DNA of 64,000 nucleotides from Serratia quinivorans (GTDB taxonomy: Bacteria > Pseudomonadota > Gammaproteobacteria > Enterobacterales > Enterobacteriaceae): assembly GCA_900457075.1 (NCBI GenBank), contig UGYN01000002.1:1426001-1490000 (forward strand). Reading direction: 5' to 3'. This document shows, one piece after another, positions 30,766-40,390 of this stretch (position 1 is its first letter; each line of letters starts with the position of its first letter). The position numbers and the translations under genes are program-made. The notes beneath the pieces are model-generated. The model saw only the letters and a program-made list of their open reading frames with translations, was not told where the DNA came from and did no database searches.

Positions 30766-31331
30766 TGAGCCAACAAACCCGCCTGATACAGCAACCTGGG
30801 ATGCACAGCGACCGCGTCTCTCTCAACGCGCCGGTGGCGGCGGTGATGCTCCCACCGCCGCTGGCCGAGTTATTGACACCGAAGGAGCTGCATATCCTGC
30901 AGGCGGTGTTGAACGGGCAGGATCTGACCACCCTTGCCTGGCGGCTGAATCGCAATATCCGCACCGTCAGCAACCACAAACAGCGTGCGATGGACAAACT
31001 GGGGTTGACCAGCAATGCCATGTTGTATGCGCTGGGGGCATTGCTTAGCCCACCGCTGCCGGAAGGTTGCGTCCAACGGATGCGCTTGCTGACCCCGCGC
31101 GAACACCGGGTGCTGACGGGCCTGTTGCAGGGAAAAACCGTGGGTGGCATTGCCCGCGAGCAGCATAAAAGCATCAAAACCATCAGCCTGCAAAAACAGC
31201 GGCTGATGGAGAAACTGGCGTTGTGCAGCGGGGTAGATCTTTTCAGATTTGCACCGGATCGCGCGCGGGTGTTGTTGGCCAACTGGAGCGCGTGGCCGGA
31301 TAAACCAGGGCAACAACAATCAGCAGTATGA
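30765..31331 (+). CDS. Regulator with two tandem LuxR-type HTH domains
   Basis: 188 residues; the ATG shares its A with the adhesin stop (TGATG). Two LuxR-type helix-turn-helix domains are visible and nothing else: residues about 37-95 (LLTPKELHILQAVLNGQDL, RLNRNIRTVSNHKQRAMDKLGL) and about 107-165 (LLTPREHRVLTGLLQGKTV, EQHKSIKTISLQKQRLMEKLAL). There is no receiver or ligand-binding domain. Being last in the operon and translationally coupled, it would be made only when fimbriae are expressed, so feedback on the switch or on motility (as for other fimbria-linked regulators) is a reasonable inference. Confidence 0.82.
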   Translation: MSQQTRLIQQPGMHSDRVSLNAPVAAVMLPPPLAELLTPKELHILQAVLNGQDLTTLAWRLNRNIRTVSNHKQRAMDKLGLTSNAMLYALGALLSPPLPEGCVQRMRLLTPREHRVLTGLLQGKTVGGIAREQHKSIKTISLQKQRLMEKLALCSGVDLFRFAPDRARVLLANWSAWPDKPGQQQSAV

Positions 31332-31406
31332 CGTAGGCGAGGTAGGCCAGAACCCATACCACGGGCGCCCTGGGGATTATTTTTTCACCACACACAAGGA
31401 GGTGTG

Positions 31407-31514
31407 ATGTTATCTATCATTATTCTGTTGCTGTGCATTCTCACCGGCGTCGCGTTTTATAAACACCACCGCAGGATCAGCGCCCGAAAGTTTATCGTCA
31501 AACGACGGCACTGA
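31407..31514 (+). CDS. Putative 35-aa membrane peptide
   Basis: A short frame with a very strong ribosome-binding site (AAGGAGGTG, six bases before ATG). The product has one hydrophobic segment (MLSIIILLLCILTGVAFY) followed by a highly basic tail (KHHRRISARKFIVKRRH), a pattern common in small inner-membrane proteins. It lies 76 bases after the LuxR-type gene and could be the last gene of the fimbrial transcript or independent. No homologue is known to me; the case rests on the ribosome-binding site and topology. Confidence 0.5.
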   Translation: MLSIIILLLCILTGVAFYKHHRRISARKFIVKRRH

Positions 31515-31536
31515 GCCGTCGTCACGCCAGACGGGA

Positions 31537-31568
31537 AGGAAAAAACAAGGGCCACTCAATGATGGCCC
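31537..31568 (-). terminator. relA terminator
   Basis: On the minus strand GGGCCA / TGGCCC with an 8-base loop followed by TTGTTTTTT, about 20 bases after the relA stop. Confidence 0.8.
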
Positions 31569-31588
31569 AGGTTCCCGGATGGGGGGCT

Positions 31589-33820
31589 TTAACTGCCGTG
31601 CAGTCGTTTGGCATCAATCACGTCCGGCAGTTGATTGAGCTTGGCCAATACCCGGCCCAGCACCTGCTGGTTGTAGATTTCAATGTCCATATCGATGGTC
31701 GCCAACTGCTTTTTGGTGTCGCTGCGGCTGGCCACGCCCAGCACGTTGACCTTTTCGTTGGCCAAAATGGTGGTGATGTCGCGCAGCAGACCGCTGCGAT
31801 CGTTGGCCATCACGCGGACCACCAGCGAGTATCCGCTGGAATAGCTCTCGCCCCACACCGCGTCAACGATGCGTTCCGGCGCGTGTGACTGCAGATCCAC
31901 CAGTTGGTCACAGTCTGCCCGGTGGATCGAAATGCCGCGGCCCTGGGTGATAAAGCCGATAATATCGTCACCCGGGATCGGCTGGCAGCAGCGGGCAATG
32001 TGGTGCATCAGGTTGCCTACCCCTTCCACCACCACCCGGCCGTTGTCCTTGCTGCGGGTGGCTGCCGGCGCTTTGTGCTGCACCAGCTGGCGCAACGCTT
32101 CGCGATCCTGCTCCTCAGCACTCGGTTTGTTGAACTTGCCCTGCAGGAAGTTCACCATCTGATTCAGGCGAATGTCCCCGCCGCCAATCGCCGCCAGTAT
32201 TTCATCCAGCGAATTCATGTTGTAACGCGGGATCAGCAGTTTCTCGGCCTCTTTCAGGCTGATACCGAGGTGCTCCAGCTCGCTGTCCAGCATTTGGCGA
32301 CCGGCCAGGATGTTCTTGTCGCGATCCTGCTTGCGGAACCAGTTGTGGATTTTGGAGCGCCCACGGCTGGTGGTGACATAGCCCAGGTTCGGGTTCAGCC
32401 AGTCGCGGCTCGGGTTCGGCTGCTTCTGGGTGATGATTTCAATCTGATCGCCCATCCGCAACTGATAGGTAAAGGGCACGATACGGCCGCCAATTTTGGC
32501 GCCGATGCAGCGGTGGCCAACGTCGCTGTGAATATGATAGGCAAAGTCGAGCGGCGTGGAGCCGGCCGGCAGATCCACCACGTCGCCTTTCGGGGTAAAC
32601 ACGTAAACCCGATCGTCGAACACCTGGCTGCGAACCTCGTCGAGCATTTCGCCGGAATCCGCCATCTCTTCCTGCCAGGCGATCAGTTTGCGCAGCCAGG
32701 CGATGCGTTCTTCATAGCCGGAACGTACCGTCGCAACCGCACCCTCTTTGTATTTCCAGTGCGCGGCCACGCCCAGTTCGGCGTCTTCGTGCATCTGGCG
32801 GGTACGGATCTGGATCTCCAGCGTTTTACCGCGTGGCCCCAGAACCACGGTGTGGATCGACTGGTAACCGTTGGGTTTCGGGTTGGCGACATAGTCGTCG
32901 AACTCATCCGGCAGATGGCGGAAGTGGGTATGCACAATCCCCAGCGCCGCATAGCAGTCCTGCAAGCGCTCGACCACCACGCGCACCGCGCGCACGTCAA
33001 ACAGCTCGTCAAACGCCAGCGCCTTCTTCTGCATCTTGCGCCAGATGCTGTAGATATGTTTTGGGCGACCGTAAATGTCGGCCTTAACGCCCTCGTCCCC
33101 CATCGCGCTACGCAGCGAGGCAACGAAATCATCAATAAACTGTTCGCGGTCGATGCGGCGTTCATGCAACAGTTTGGCGATGCGTTTGTATTCGTCCGGG
33201 TGCAGGTAACGGAAGCAGAAATCTTCCAGCTCCCATTTCAGTTGCCCGATACCGAGACGGTTGGCCAGTGGCGCATAAATATTCGAACACTCTTTGGCCG
33301 CCAGGACGCGTTCGTCTTCCGGCGCGTCTTTCACTTCACGCAGGTGGGCGATACGCTCCGCCAGCTTGATCACCACGCAGCGGAAATCCTCCACCATCGC
33401 CAACAGCATGCGGCGCACGTTGTCGACCTGTTCGGAGGCCATAGAATCGTTTTGGGTGGCTTTCAGTTGGCGAATGGCGTCCATATCGCGTACGCCATGT
33501 ACCAGGTAGGTGATGCCCTTGCCGAAGGCTTCGGTCAGGGTTTCTTCATCCACGATACCGGCATCCACCAACGGGAACAGCAGCGCGGCGCGCATGCTGT
33601 CGTTGTCCATGCTCAGGGTGGAGAGGATTTCCACCATTTCCAACCCGCGCCACAGTAACAGCGACGCGTTGGGATGGTTCTGAGTCTGTTGCTCACAGTA
33701 GCGCCAGGTTGCGGCTAATCGCTCACATGACTGCGGGTTAGGTAGCCCCAAGCTGGCAATCCACTCGTCGAGAGCAAATTCGCCAGCCGTGTTCAGATGT
33801 GCACTTCTTACCGCAACCAT
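31589..33820 (-). CDS. relA: GTP pyrophosphokinase (ppGpp synthetase I)
   Basis: 743-residue RelA, which makes (p)ppGpp when bound to ribosomes stalled with uncharged tRNA. Domain order: inactive HD-like hydrolase domain (residues about 50-200), synthetase domain (about 240-390, with FDVRAVRVVVERLQDCY and NPKPNGYQSIHTVV), TGS domain (DRVYVFTPKGDVVDLPAGST near 405), a zinc-finger-like Cys/His region (HHIARCCQPIPGD near 610) and a C-terminal ACT/RRM domain. Full length (E. coli 744), GGGAGAGG before the ATG. Normal neighbours would be rlmD upstream and mazEF or mazG downstream; here rlmD is a wreck and the fimbrial island follows. Confidence 0.98.
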   Translation of the reverse strand: MVAVRSAHLNTAGEFALDEWIASLGLPNPQSCERLAATWRYCEQQTQNHPNASLLLWRGLEMVEILSTLSMDNDSMRAALLFPLVDAGIVDEETLTEAFGKGITYLVHGVRDMDAIRQLKATQNDSMASEQVDNVRRMLLAMVEDFRCVVIKLAERIAHLREVKDAPEDERVLAAKECSNIYAPLANRLGIGQLKWELEDFCFRYLHPDEYKRIAKLLHERRIDREQFIDDFVASLRSAMGDEGVKADIYGRPKHIYSIWRKMQKKALAFDELFDVRAVRVVVERLQDCYAALGIVHTHFRHLPDEFDDYVANPKPNGYQSIHTVVLGPRGKTLEIQIRTRQMHEDAELGVAAHWKYKEGAVATVRSGYEERIAWLRKLIAWQEEMADSGEMLDEVRSQVFDDRVYVFTPKGDVVDLPAGSTPLDFAYHIHSDVGHRCIGAKIGGRIVPFTYQLRMGDQIEIITQKQPNPSRDWLNPNLGYVTTSRGRSKIHNWFRKQDRDKNILAGRQMLDSELEHLGISLKEAEKLLIPRYNMNSLDEILAAIGGGDIRLNQMVNFLQGKFNKPSAEEQDREALRQLVQHKAPAATRSKDNGRVVVEGVGNLMHHIARCCQPIPGDDIIGFITQGRGISIHRADCDQLVDLQSHAPERIVDAVWGESYSSGYSLVVRVMANDRSGLLRDITTILANEKVNVLGVASRSDTKKQLATIDMDIEIYNQQVLGRVLAKLNQLPDVIDAKRLHGS

Positions 33821-33829
33821 AACCTCTCC

Positions 33830-34270
33830 CTACTTTGCAGCGACCTCTGGCGCAAAACCGTTAATCAACAGCGCCATTGACTCAAGATGCCCCGTATGCG
33901 AAAACCGCTCCAATATCCACACACGCGCAAGACGATAAGAAGCCGGCGTAACTCAGCCTATTCTTATGTGCATTATATTGCCCATTCGCTCGCGGTGTGG
34001 CAACACCTCTATGCCAGCGGCGCGTCGCGCCAACGGCTGGGCAGAATGGCCCTGACCGCAGAACAGATCCAATACCCGATCATTGGGTTGAATAGCGAAC
34101 CATTCAAGGGCCTGCCCCACCATTGACTGATTTAATAAGCTATTTATATGAATAAAGTCACACGGACGGCAGTCTAAGCGTAGTCCGTCGACCCGATAAT
34201 ACAGCGTTTCACCGCACAGTTTTTCGAGGCGCTCACCGCAGGGTGCCGAATAAAGAAATGCACCATAGTT
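33830..34270 (-). pseudogene. rlmD: Remnant of the 23S rRNA m5U1939 methyltransferase gene rlmD
   Basis: Three fragments of RlmD in order, in two or more frames. Near 34264-34225: FIRHPAVSASK, like the RlmD segment ILRHTAPLSSADREK. From about 34230 to 33955: LEKLCGETLYYRVDGLRL, CDFIHINSLLNQSMVGQALEW and NDRVLDLFCGQGH, the SAM-binding region. From about 33940 to 33830: FSHTGHLESMALL, the RlmD C-terminus. The first 240 or so residues are gone and about 80 in the middle are deleted, including the SCNP catalytic-cysteine motif. The position between relA and divergent barA is exactly that of rlmD in enterobacteria. The 515-base gap 33821-34335 otherwise holds only the relA and barA leaders. Confidence 0.88.
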
Positions 34271-34335
34271 TGTCGATCGAGCGCCGGTTCATTTAAAGTA
34301 GAGTCTGTCCGGCAATTTTCCCACTTTGGAAACCC

Positions 34336-37056
34336 ATGACCAAATACAGCCTGCGGGCGCGCATGATGATCCTGATTCTGGCCCCAACGCTGTTGATTGG
34401 TCTGTTGCTCAGCACCTTCTTCGTAGTGCATCGCTACAATGAATTGCAGGAACAGCTGGTTGACGCCGGTGCCAGTATTATCGAACCGCTGGCGGTGGCC
34501 AGCGAGTACGGCATGACGTTCCGCAGCCGCGAGTCGGTCAGGCAGTTGGTCAGCCTGTTGCACCGCCGTCATTCAGATATCGTGCGCTCGATTACGGTAT
34601 TCGACGCGCAGAATAATCTGTTTGTCACCTCCAATTATCATCACAACTTTACCCAACTGCAGTTGCCGAAAGGGGTACCCATCCCCACCGACCTGATGCT
34701 GACGCGGCGGGGCGACTCACTGATCCTGCGCACCCCGATCCTGGCGGAGAGCCAGTATCCGGACCAGGCCGCCAGCAGCGATCCCCAGCAGGACAACCGC
34801 CTGGGCTATGTGGCGATCGAGCTGGATCTGCAGTCGGTCCGGTTACAGCAATACAAAGAGGTGTTTGTCTCTACCCTGCTGCTGCTGCTGTGCATGTGTA
34901 TCGCCATTTTGTTCGCTTACCGCCTGATGCGTGACGTTACCGGCCCGATCCGCAATATGGTCAATACCGTTGACCGCATCCGCCGCGGCCAGCTCGACAG
35001 CCGCGTCGAAGGCTTTATGCTCGGCGAACTGCACATGCTGAAGAACGGCATTAACTCGATGGCGATGTCGCTCACCGCCTACCACGAAGAGATGCAGCAG
35101 AATATCGACCAGGCCACCTCCGATCTGCGCGAGACGCTGGAGCAAATGGAGATCCAGAACGTCGAGCTGGATCTGGCAAAAAAACGCGCCCAGGAAGCGG
35201 CGCGCATCAAATCCGAATTCCTGGCGAACATGTCGCACGAGCTGCGTACCCCGCTCAACGGCGTGATCGGTTTTACCCGCCAGATGCTGAAAACCGAAAT
35301 GAGCGTCACCCAGACCGACTATCTGCAAACCATCGAGCGCTCGGCCAACAACCTGCTGACCATCATCAACGACGTGCTGGACTTCTCCAAGCTGGAGGCT
35401 GGCAAGCTGGTGCTGGAGCATATCCCGTTCGCGCTGCGCGAGACGCTGGACGAAGTGATAGTGCTGCTGGCGCCCAGCGCCCATGAGAAAGGGCTGGAGT
35501 TGACGCTGGACGTGCACAACGACGTGCCGGAACAGGTGATTGGCGACTCCTTGCGGCTGCAACAGATCATTACCAACCTGCTGGGCAACGCGATCAAATT
35601 TACCGAAACCGGCAACATCGATATCCGCGTCGAGCTGCGCGGCCAGCAAGAGCGCCAGATGGAGCTGGAAGTACAAATCCATGACACCGGCATTGGCATC
35701 TCAGAACGGCAGCAGTCACAGCTGTTCCAGGCGTTCCGTCAGGCGGATGCCAGCATTTCGCGCCGTCACGGCGGTACCGGCCTGGGGCTGGTGATCACCC
35801 AGAAGCTGGTGAAAGAGATGGGCGGCGATATCTGTTTCCACAGCCAGCTGAACCGTGGTTCGACCTTCTGGTTCCATATCACCCTCGACCTGCACGAGGG
35901 CATGCTGTCGCTGCCGTCGAACCTGCCGGATCTGCAAGGCAAGACCCTGGGCTATATCGAAGCCAACCCGATGGCGGCGCAGGCGACGCTGAATATGCTG
36001 AGCGTCACCCATTTGGTGATCACCCATTCGCCAACGCTGGCCCAGTTGCCGAAGAAGAATTACGACTTCCTGCTGGTCGGGGTACCGATCCCGTTCCGTG
36101 AGAATATGGCGCAGCACGAAAGCAAGTTGCTGGCGGCGCTGAAAATCGCCGATCGGGTGATTCTGGCCCTGCCCTGCCAATCGCAAATCAACGCCGAACA
36201 GCTTAAACAACAGGGTGCGGCCGGTTGCCTGATCAAGCCGATCACCAGCAACCGTCTGTTCCCGCTGCTGCGCATGGAAACACCGCCGCGCCTCGCCGCC
36301 CTGCCGGAACATAAGCGCCTGCCGCTGACGGTGATGGCGGTCGATGATAATCCGGCCAATCTGAAGCTGATTGGCACTCTGCTGGCCGAGCAGGTGGAAA
36401 AGACCCTGCTGTGCGAAAGCGGCGAAGAAGCGCTGCAACTGGCACGCGACAACGTGCTGGACTTGATCCTGATGGATATTCAGATGCCCAATATTGACGG
36501 CATTCGTACCAGCGAGTTGATCCGCCAACTGCCGCACCACAATTCGACGCCGATCGTCGCCGTCACCGCCCATGCCGTCAGCGGCGAACGTGAGCATTTG
36601 CTGCAGGCCGGGATGGATGACTATCTGGCCAAGCCGATTGACGAAGCGATGCTGACGCGCGTACTGGCGCGTTACTACAGCGGCGAGCCGGAGCCGGAAA
36701 CTGCGGTCAATCAACCACTGCTGTCGCTCGACTGGCCGTTGGCGTTGCGTCAGGCGGCGAACAAGCCCGATCTGGCGCATGACCTGCTGCAGATGCTGCT
36801 CGATTTCCTGCCGCAGGTCAGCGGACGGGTACAAGCGATACTGGACGGCACGCCGGATGACGGCATTCTCGATTTGATCCACAAGCTGCACGGCAGTTGC
36901 AGCTACAGCGGCGTACCGCGCCTGAAACAGCTGTGTTTCTACCTTGAACAGCAGTTACGTCAGGGCGTTAGCAACGACGAGCTGGAGCCGGAATGGCTGG
37001 AACTGTTGGATGAGATTGAGCTGGTCAGCCAGGCGGCTCGCGCTCATCTGGCCTGA
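34336..37056 (+). CDS. barA: Hybrid sensor histidine kinase BarA
   Basis: 906-residue tripartite sensor kinase of the BarA/UvrY (GacS/GacA) system, which senses short-chain carboxylic acids and drives csrB/csrC transcription in relatives. Order: TM1 (residues 9-31), periplasmic loop, TM2 (about 174-196), HAMP, a coiled coil, HisKA with the phosphorylated His in [13 protein letters not shown] (near 302), HATPase (DTGIGIS, GGTGLGL), receiver with Asp in [13 protein letters not shown] (near 715), and C-terminal HPt with His in [12 protein letters not shown] (near 855). Intact. It is followed by a terminator shared with degP. Confidence 0.97.
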   Translation: MTKYSLRARMMILILAPTLLIGLLLSTFFVVHRYNELQEQLVDAGASIIEPLAVASEYGMTFRSRESVRQLVSLLHRRHSDIVRSITVFDAQNNLFVTSNYHHNFTQLQLPKGVPIPTDLMLTRRGDSLILRTPILAESQYPDQAASSDPQQDNRLGYVAIELDLQSVRLQQYKEVFVSTLLLLLCMCIAILFAYRLMRDVTGPIRNMVNTVDRIRRGQLDSRVEGFMLGELHMLKNGINSMAMSLTAYHEEMQQNIDQATSDLRETLEQMEIQNVELDLAKKRAQEAARIKSEFLANMSHELRTPLNGVIGFTRQMLKTEMSVTQTDYLQTIERSANNLLTIINDVLDFSKLEAGKLVLEHIPFALRETLDEVIVLLAPSAHEKGLELTLDVHNDVPEQVIGDSLRLQQIITNLLGNAIKFTETGNIDIRVELRGQQERQMELEVQIHDTGIGISERQQSQLFQAFRQADASISRRHGGTGLGLVITQKLVKEMGGDICFHSQLNRGSTFWFHITLDLHEGMLSLPSNLPDLQGKTLGYIEANPMAAQATLNMLSVTHLVITHSPTLAQLPKKNYDFLLVGVPIPFRENMAQHESKLLAALKIADRVILALPCQSQINAEQLKQQGAAGCLIKPITSNRLFPLLRMETPPRLAALPEHKRLPLTVMAVDDNPANLKLIGTLLAEQVEKTLLCESGEEALQLARDNVLDLILMDIQMPNIDGIRTSELIRQLPHHNSTPIVAVTAHAVSGEREHLLQAGMDDYLAKPIDEAMLTRVLARYYSGEPEPETAVNQPLLSLDWPLALRQAANKPDLAHDLLQMLLDFLPQVSGRVQAILDGTPDDGILDLIHKLHGSCSYSGVPRLKQLCFYLEQQLRQGVSNDELEPEWLELLDEIELVSQAARAHLA

Positions 37057-37072
37057 TACGACAGGCAACAAA

Positions 37073-37097
37073 AAGGCACTCCGTCGTGGAGTGCCTT
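37073..37097. terminator. Bidirectional terminator between barA and degP
   Basis: AAGGCACTCC / GGAGTGCCTT, a perfect 10-bp stem with a GTCGT loop, T-rich after the stem on the plus strand and AAAAA before it (T run on the minus strand). Confidence 0.92.
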
Positions 37098-37122
37098 GTT
37101 CACAAGGATTGGCTGGTTAACC

Positions 37123-38553
37123 TTACTGCATCAGCAGATACAGCGTGGTATCACCGCGCAGGATATTCAGCGCCAGTACCGACGGTTTGCTGTCGAGGAT
37201 TTTACGCAGTTCGCCCAGGTTCTGGATCGGCTGCTGGTTAACCCCAAGGATAAAGTCGCCTTTTTTCAGGCCGATACGTGCGGCAGCGCTGCCGGCCTTG
37301 ACGTTATCGACCTTCACGCCTTTCTGAGCGCCAGCCTGACCATTGCTCAGTTCGGCGCCTTCAATACCGGTGTAGATATTGCCGGATTCAACCTGAGTCT
37401 GGGCGCTTTGCTCCAGCGTGACGTCCACGGTAACCGGTTTGCCGTCGCGGATAATACCCAGCGACATTTTGCTGCCGACCGGCAAAGTACCGATTTCCGC
37501 ACGGAACGAGGCGAAGCTGGAGATGGCTTTACCGTTCATGGTAACAATCACATCACCGGCCTTGATACCCGCCTTGGCGGCCGAAGATTTCGGCATCACC
37601 TGGCTGACAAATGCCCCGCGCTGCGCGTCCACTTTCATCGCTTTCGCCAGCTCAGAGTTCAGTTCGGTACCCATAATGCCCAATTCGCCGCGTTTCACCT
37701 GGCCATATTCGACCATCTGCGCCGTCAGGTTTTTCACCATGTTGCTCGGGATGGCGAAGCCGATACCGATGTTGCCGCCGTCCGGTGCCAAAATGGCGGT
37801 GTTAATGCCGATCAGTTCACCGTTCAGGTTAACCAACGCACCACCGGAGTTACCGCGGTTAATCGCAGCATCGGTCTGGATGAAGTTCTCGTAGTTTTCG
37901 ATATTCAAGCCGCTGCGGCCCAGCGCAGATACGATGCCAGAAGTGGCGGTCTCACCCAGCCCATACGGGTTGCCGATCGCGACGGTGTAATCACCTACTC
38001 GCAGTTGTTCGGAGTCTGCCATTTTGATCGCCGTCAGATTTTTAAAGTCTTTCAGTTGGATCAGCGCGATATCGGAACGTGGATCCTTACCGATCACCTT
38101 GGCGTCAAATTTACGGCCGTCGTTCAATTGGACCTGAATTTTATTGGCGTTATCCACCACGTGATTGTTGGTCACCACGTAGCCTTTCGCGGCATCAATC
38201 ACCACCCCGGCGCCCAGCGCCTGGAATTTCTGCTGGGTCCCCTGACCCGGTGCACCCGGCTCGCCACCCTGACACATCGGCGAAGCCTGGAACGGTGAAC
38301 CGTCCTGGCAGAACGGTGAATCTTCACCGAAGAACTGTTGGAACTGCGGCGGCATCTTCGCCGTATTGACCGTGGTGCTGCCTTCAACATTAATGCTCAC
38401 CACGGAAGGCATCACTTTTTCCAGCATCGGTGCCAGGCTTGGCAATTGTTGAGTGCTGGAAGAAGCGGTTTCTGCGGCGCTGGCCGTCATCGGACCCATC
38501 GCCATACCAATACTGAATGCCAATGCGCTCAGAACTAATGCGGTTTTTTTCAT
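37123..38553 (-). CDS. degP: Periplasmic serine protease/chaperone DegP
   Basis: 476-residue HtrA-family protease-chaperone that degrades misfolded envelope proteins. Signal peptide LVLSALAFSIGMAMGPMTASA; trypsin-like domain with the triad His in VTNNHVVDNA (near 132), Asp in DPRSDIALIQL (near 162) and Ser in NRGNSGGALVN (near 237); the Q-linker Cys pair (FCQDGSPFQASPMCQ) typical of the LA loop; two PDZ domains (about 280-370 and 390-470). A clear sigma-E promoter precedes it, consistent with envelope-stress control. Confidence 0.98.
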   Translation of the reverse strand: MKKTALVLSALAFSIGMAMGPMTASAAETASSSTQQLPSLAPMLEKVMPSVVSINVEGSTTVNTAKMPPQFQQFFGEDSPFCQDGSPFQASPMCQGGEPGAPGQGTQQKFQALGAGVVIDAAKGYVVTNNHVVDNANKIQVQLNDGRKFDAKVIGKDPRSDIALIQLKDFKNLTAIKMADSEQLRVGDYTVAIGNPYGLGETATSGIVSALGRSGLNIENYENFIQTDAAINRGNSGGALVNLNGELIGINTAILAPDGGNIGIGFAIPSNMVKNLTAQMVEYGQVKRGELGIMGTELNSELAKAMKVDAQRGAFVSQVMPKSSAAKAGIKAGDVIVTMNGKAISSFASFRAEIGTLPVGSKMSLGIIRDGKPVTVDVTLEQSAQTQVESGNIYTGIEGAELSNGQAGAQKGVKVDNVKAGSAAARIGLKKGDFILGVNQQPIQNLGELRKILDSKPSVLALNILRGDTTLYLLMQ

Positions 38554-38604
38554 CTGTGTGTCTCTTATAAAGTCGTTCAGAAAGTATTACGGTCTTAGTG
38601 CATA

Positions 38605-38633
38605 ATCAGAACCTATTAATACCGCTAAGTTCC
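38605..38633 (-). promoter_or_regulatory. Sigma-E promoter of degP
   Basis: On the minus strand GGAACTT (38627-38633), a 16-base spacer and TCTGAT (38605-38610), about 50 bases before the degP ATG. The -35 is identical to that of the E. coli degP sigma-E promoter and the -10 nearly so. Confidence 0.88.
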
Positions 38634-38743
38634 GGCGCAGGTTATTGGTAATAGTAAACAAATATTGTCCGTCTTTACAAAACTCCAAATAGGACCGTAG
38701 CACCAGGCAAAGTGCTTAAAATAATATTTATTAGCTGAATGAA

Positions 38744-40261
38744 TTATTCCGCAGCCATTAATCGCCGGTATTCGTCATAGGCATAAAGATCGGTCATGCC
38801 GCTGATATAATCCTGCAGTAACCGCGCACGGAAATAATACTCGCGGATCGCCAACTGCTCGGGTGACAGATGTTGCAGGCCTTCAATCGCTTCGATATAG
38901 GCCAGCCGATGCTTGGTTGAAAGCTTATGAAACAGACGCGTTTCGATCGGGTAAGCTCGATGGCTGTCTTCCTGCACCAGCAGGGTAAAGTCCGCCAGCG
39001 GCATCGCCAACAGTGGGCTGTAGATATCCAGCAGGCCGCTGATCACCCGGTAGCCCTGCAGCTCCAGCTGCTCCACTTCGGGGTGATTGAACACGTGTTT
39101 GAACGCGACATTCTTGAATATTTTCAGTAATTGGTAAGCCGGGCTGGAGTCCTCCAGCAACGCCTGATTAAAGTTCCCCTGATAGACCGCCTCCAGGTTA
39201 TCAATAAAACGCTGCGCCGCATGCGGGACCAATCGCGCCACGGTAAAGACCCGTAAATACATGAAGAACTGATCTTCGCTACTGCGCCGCGCGCCACCGT
39301 GCGCGATCTTGCGAAAAGCGCTGGCCACGGTTTTATCAAACAAATCACCCGGCGTGACTTCGCCCCACTCCTGGGTTAAATGCTGGTAAAGCTGCTCGAC
39401 GGTAAAAATGTTTTTTTCCACCGCATCTTCCAGATCGGCCACGCAGTAGGAAATATCGTCAGCGGCTTCCATAATATAGGTCAATGGGAAACGGTCGAAC
39501 TCGCCCATATTCAGCTCGCGCCGCAGGCGATCGACAAAGGCCTCTTCCGCCAGATAAAAGCCCGGTTTTTTCATCAGGTAATTATGGCTGGCGGGAATAT
39601 CACTCGCCCAATAGGCCGGGCGGGTATATTTCAGGATACAGCCCACCTGCGCGTAGGTCAGGTTAAGCTTCAGTAGGGTATGCACCAGCCGGATCGCCTG
39701 GGCATTACCTTCAAAATGGCTGAGGTCGTGACGGATGCGGCTGCGCAGGCGGTTAAGATCGCTCTCGCCTTCGTGCAGACGCAATGCGCTGACCTGGCAG
39801 CGATCGTTGCTGGCCGGTTCGCTGCCGCAGCTGGCGGGATCGAGACGCTGGGAAAACCAGTTGTTGATCGCCGACTCGCCAAAATGACCAAAAGGCGGGT
39901 TACCGATGTCGTGCATCAGGCAGGCCATTTCGACAATGCTTTCAAAAGGATCCAGCAGTTTGGTCAGGCCGAGAGCGTCGACTCGCCCGTCCTGTTTAAA
40001 ACGATTGAGGATCTCTTTGGCGATATGCCTTCCGACCTGTTGCACTTCCATCGAGTGCGTCAGGCGACTGCGGACCGCGGCGTTACGCTCGAGAGGAAAC
40101 ACCTGGGTTTTTTGCTGCAGACGGCGAATGGCGGCGGAATTGACTATGCGCCCGCGATCGCTCTCGAACTGCCGGACAATGTCGTATTCTTCCTCGGCTT
40201 CGATTGGCTTGCTGAATGGCCGCTGGAAGCTGATTTTCTGCTTAAAGTCGATCCCGGACAT
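38744..40261 (-). CDS. dgt: dGTP triphosphohydrolase
   Basis: 505-residue Dgt, which hydrolyses dGTP to deoxyguanosine and tripolyphosphate. Start at 40261 ([16 protein letters not shown]) after GGAGAAAC gives exactly the E. coli length; the longer frame to 40300 has no ribosome-binding site. The HD metal site is clear: [17 protein letters not shown] near residue 117, with an upstream His in [13 protein letters not shown] and the Asp in [17 protein letters not shown]. Next to degP on the same strand as in E. coli, with 190 bases holding the degP promoter between. Confidence 0.97.
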   Translation of the reverse strand: MSGIDFKQKISFQRPFSKPIEAEEEYDIVRQFESDRGRIVNSAAIRRLQQKTQVFPLERNAAVRSRLTHSMEVQQVGRHIAKEILNRFKQDGRVDALGLTKLLDPFESIVEMACLMHDIGNPPFGHFGESAINNWFSQRLDPASCGSEPASNDRCQVSALRLHEGESDLNRLRSRIRHDLSHFEGNAQAIRLVHTLLKLNLTYAQVGCILKYTRPAYWASDIPASHNYLMKKPGFYLAEEAFVDRLRRELNMGEFDRFPLTYIMEAADDISYCVADLEDAVEKNIFTVEQLYQHLTQEWGEVTPGDLFDKTVASAFRKIAHGGARRSSEDQFFMYLRVFTVARLVPHAAQRFIDNLEAVYQGNFNQALLEDSSPAYQLLKIFKNVAFKHVFNHPEVEQLELQGYRVISGLLDIYSPLLAMPLADFTLLVQEDSHRAYPIETRLFHKLSTKHRLAYIEAIEGLQHLSPEQLAIREYYFRARLLQDYISGMTDLYAYDEYRRLMAAE

Positions 40262-40390
40262 CTGTTTCTCCGCCGTTGCACCCTGCCTCCGTGATAACAA
40301 TTCCCGACGGCATATGCAACGGATTATCTCTCTATGAGAGCCATGATAGACTATGGCGAAATTCCCACACCCAATCAGTGAGCGTTATTT

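Noticed and set aside
31904-33658. 584-codon open frame opposite relA
   Set aside because: Same reasoning: mirror of RelA codons, no start signals.
33887-34126. 79-aa plus-strand frame between relA and barA
   Set aside because: It is antisense to the rlmD remnant, which explains the sequence better.
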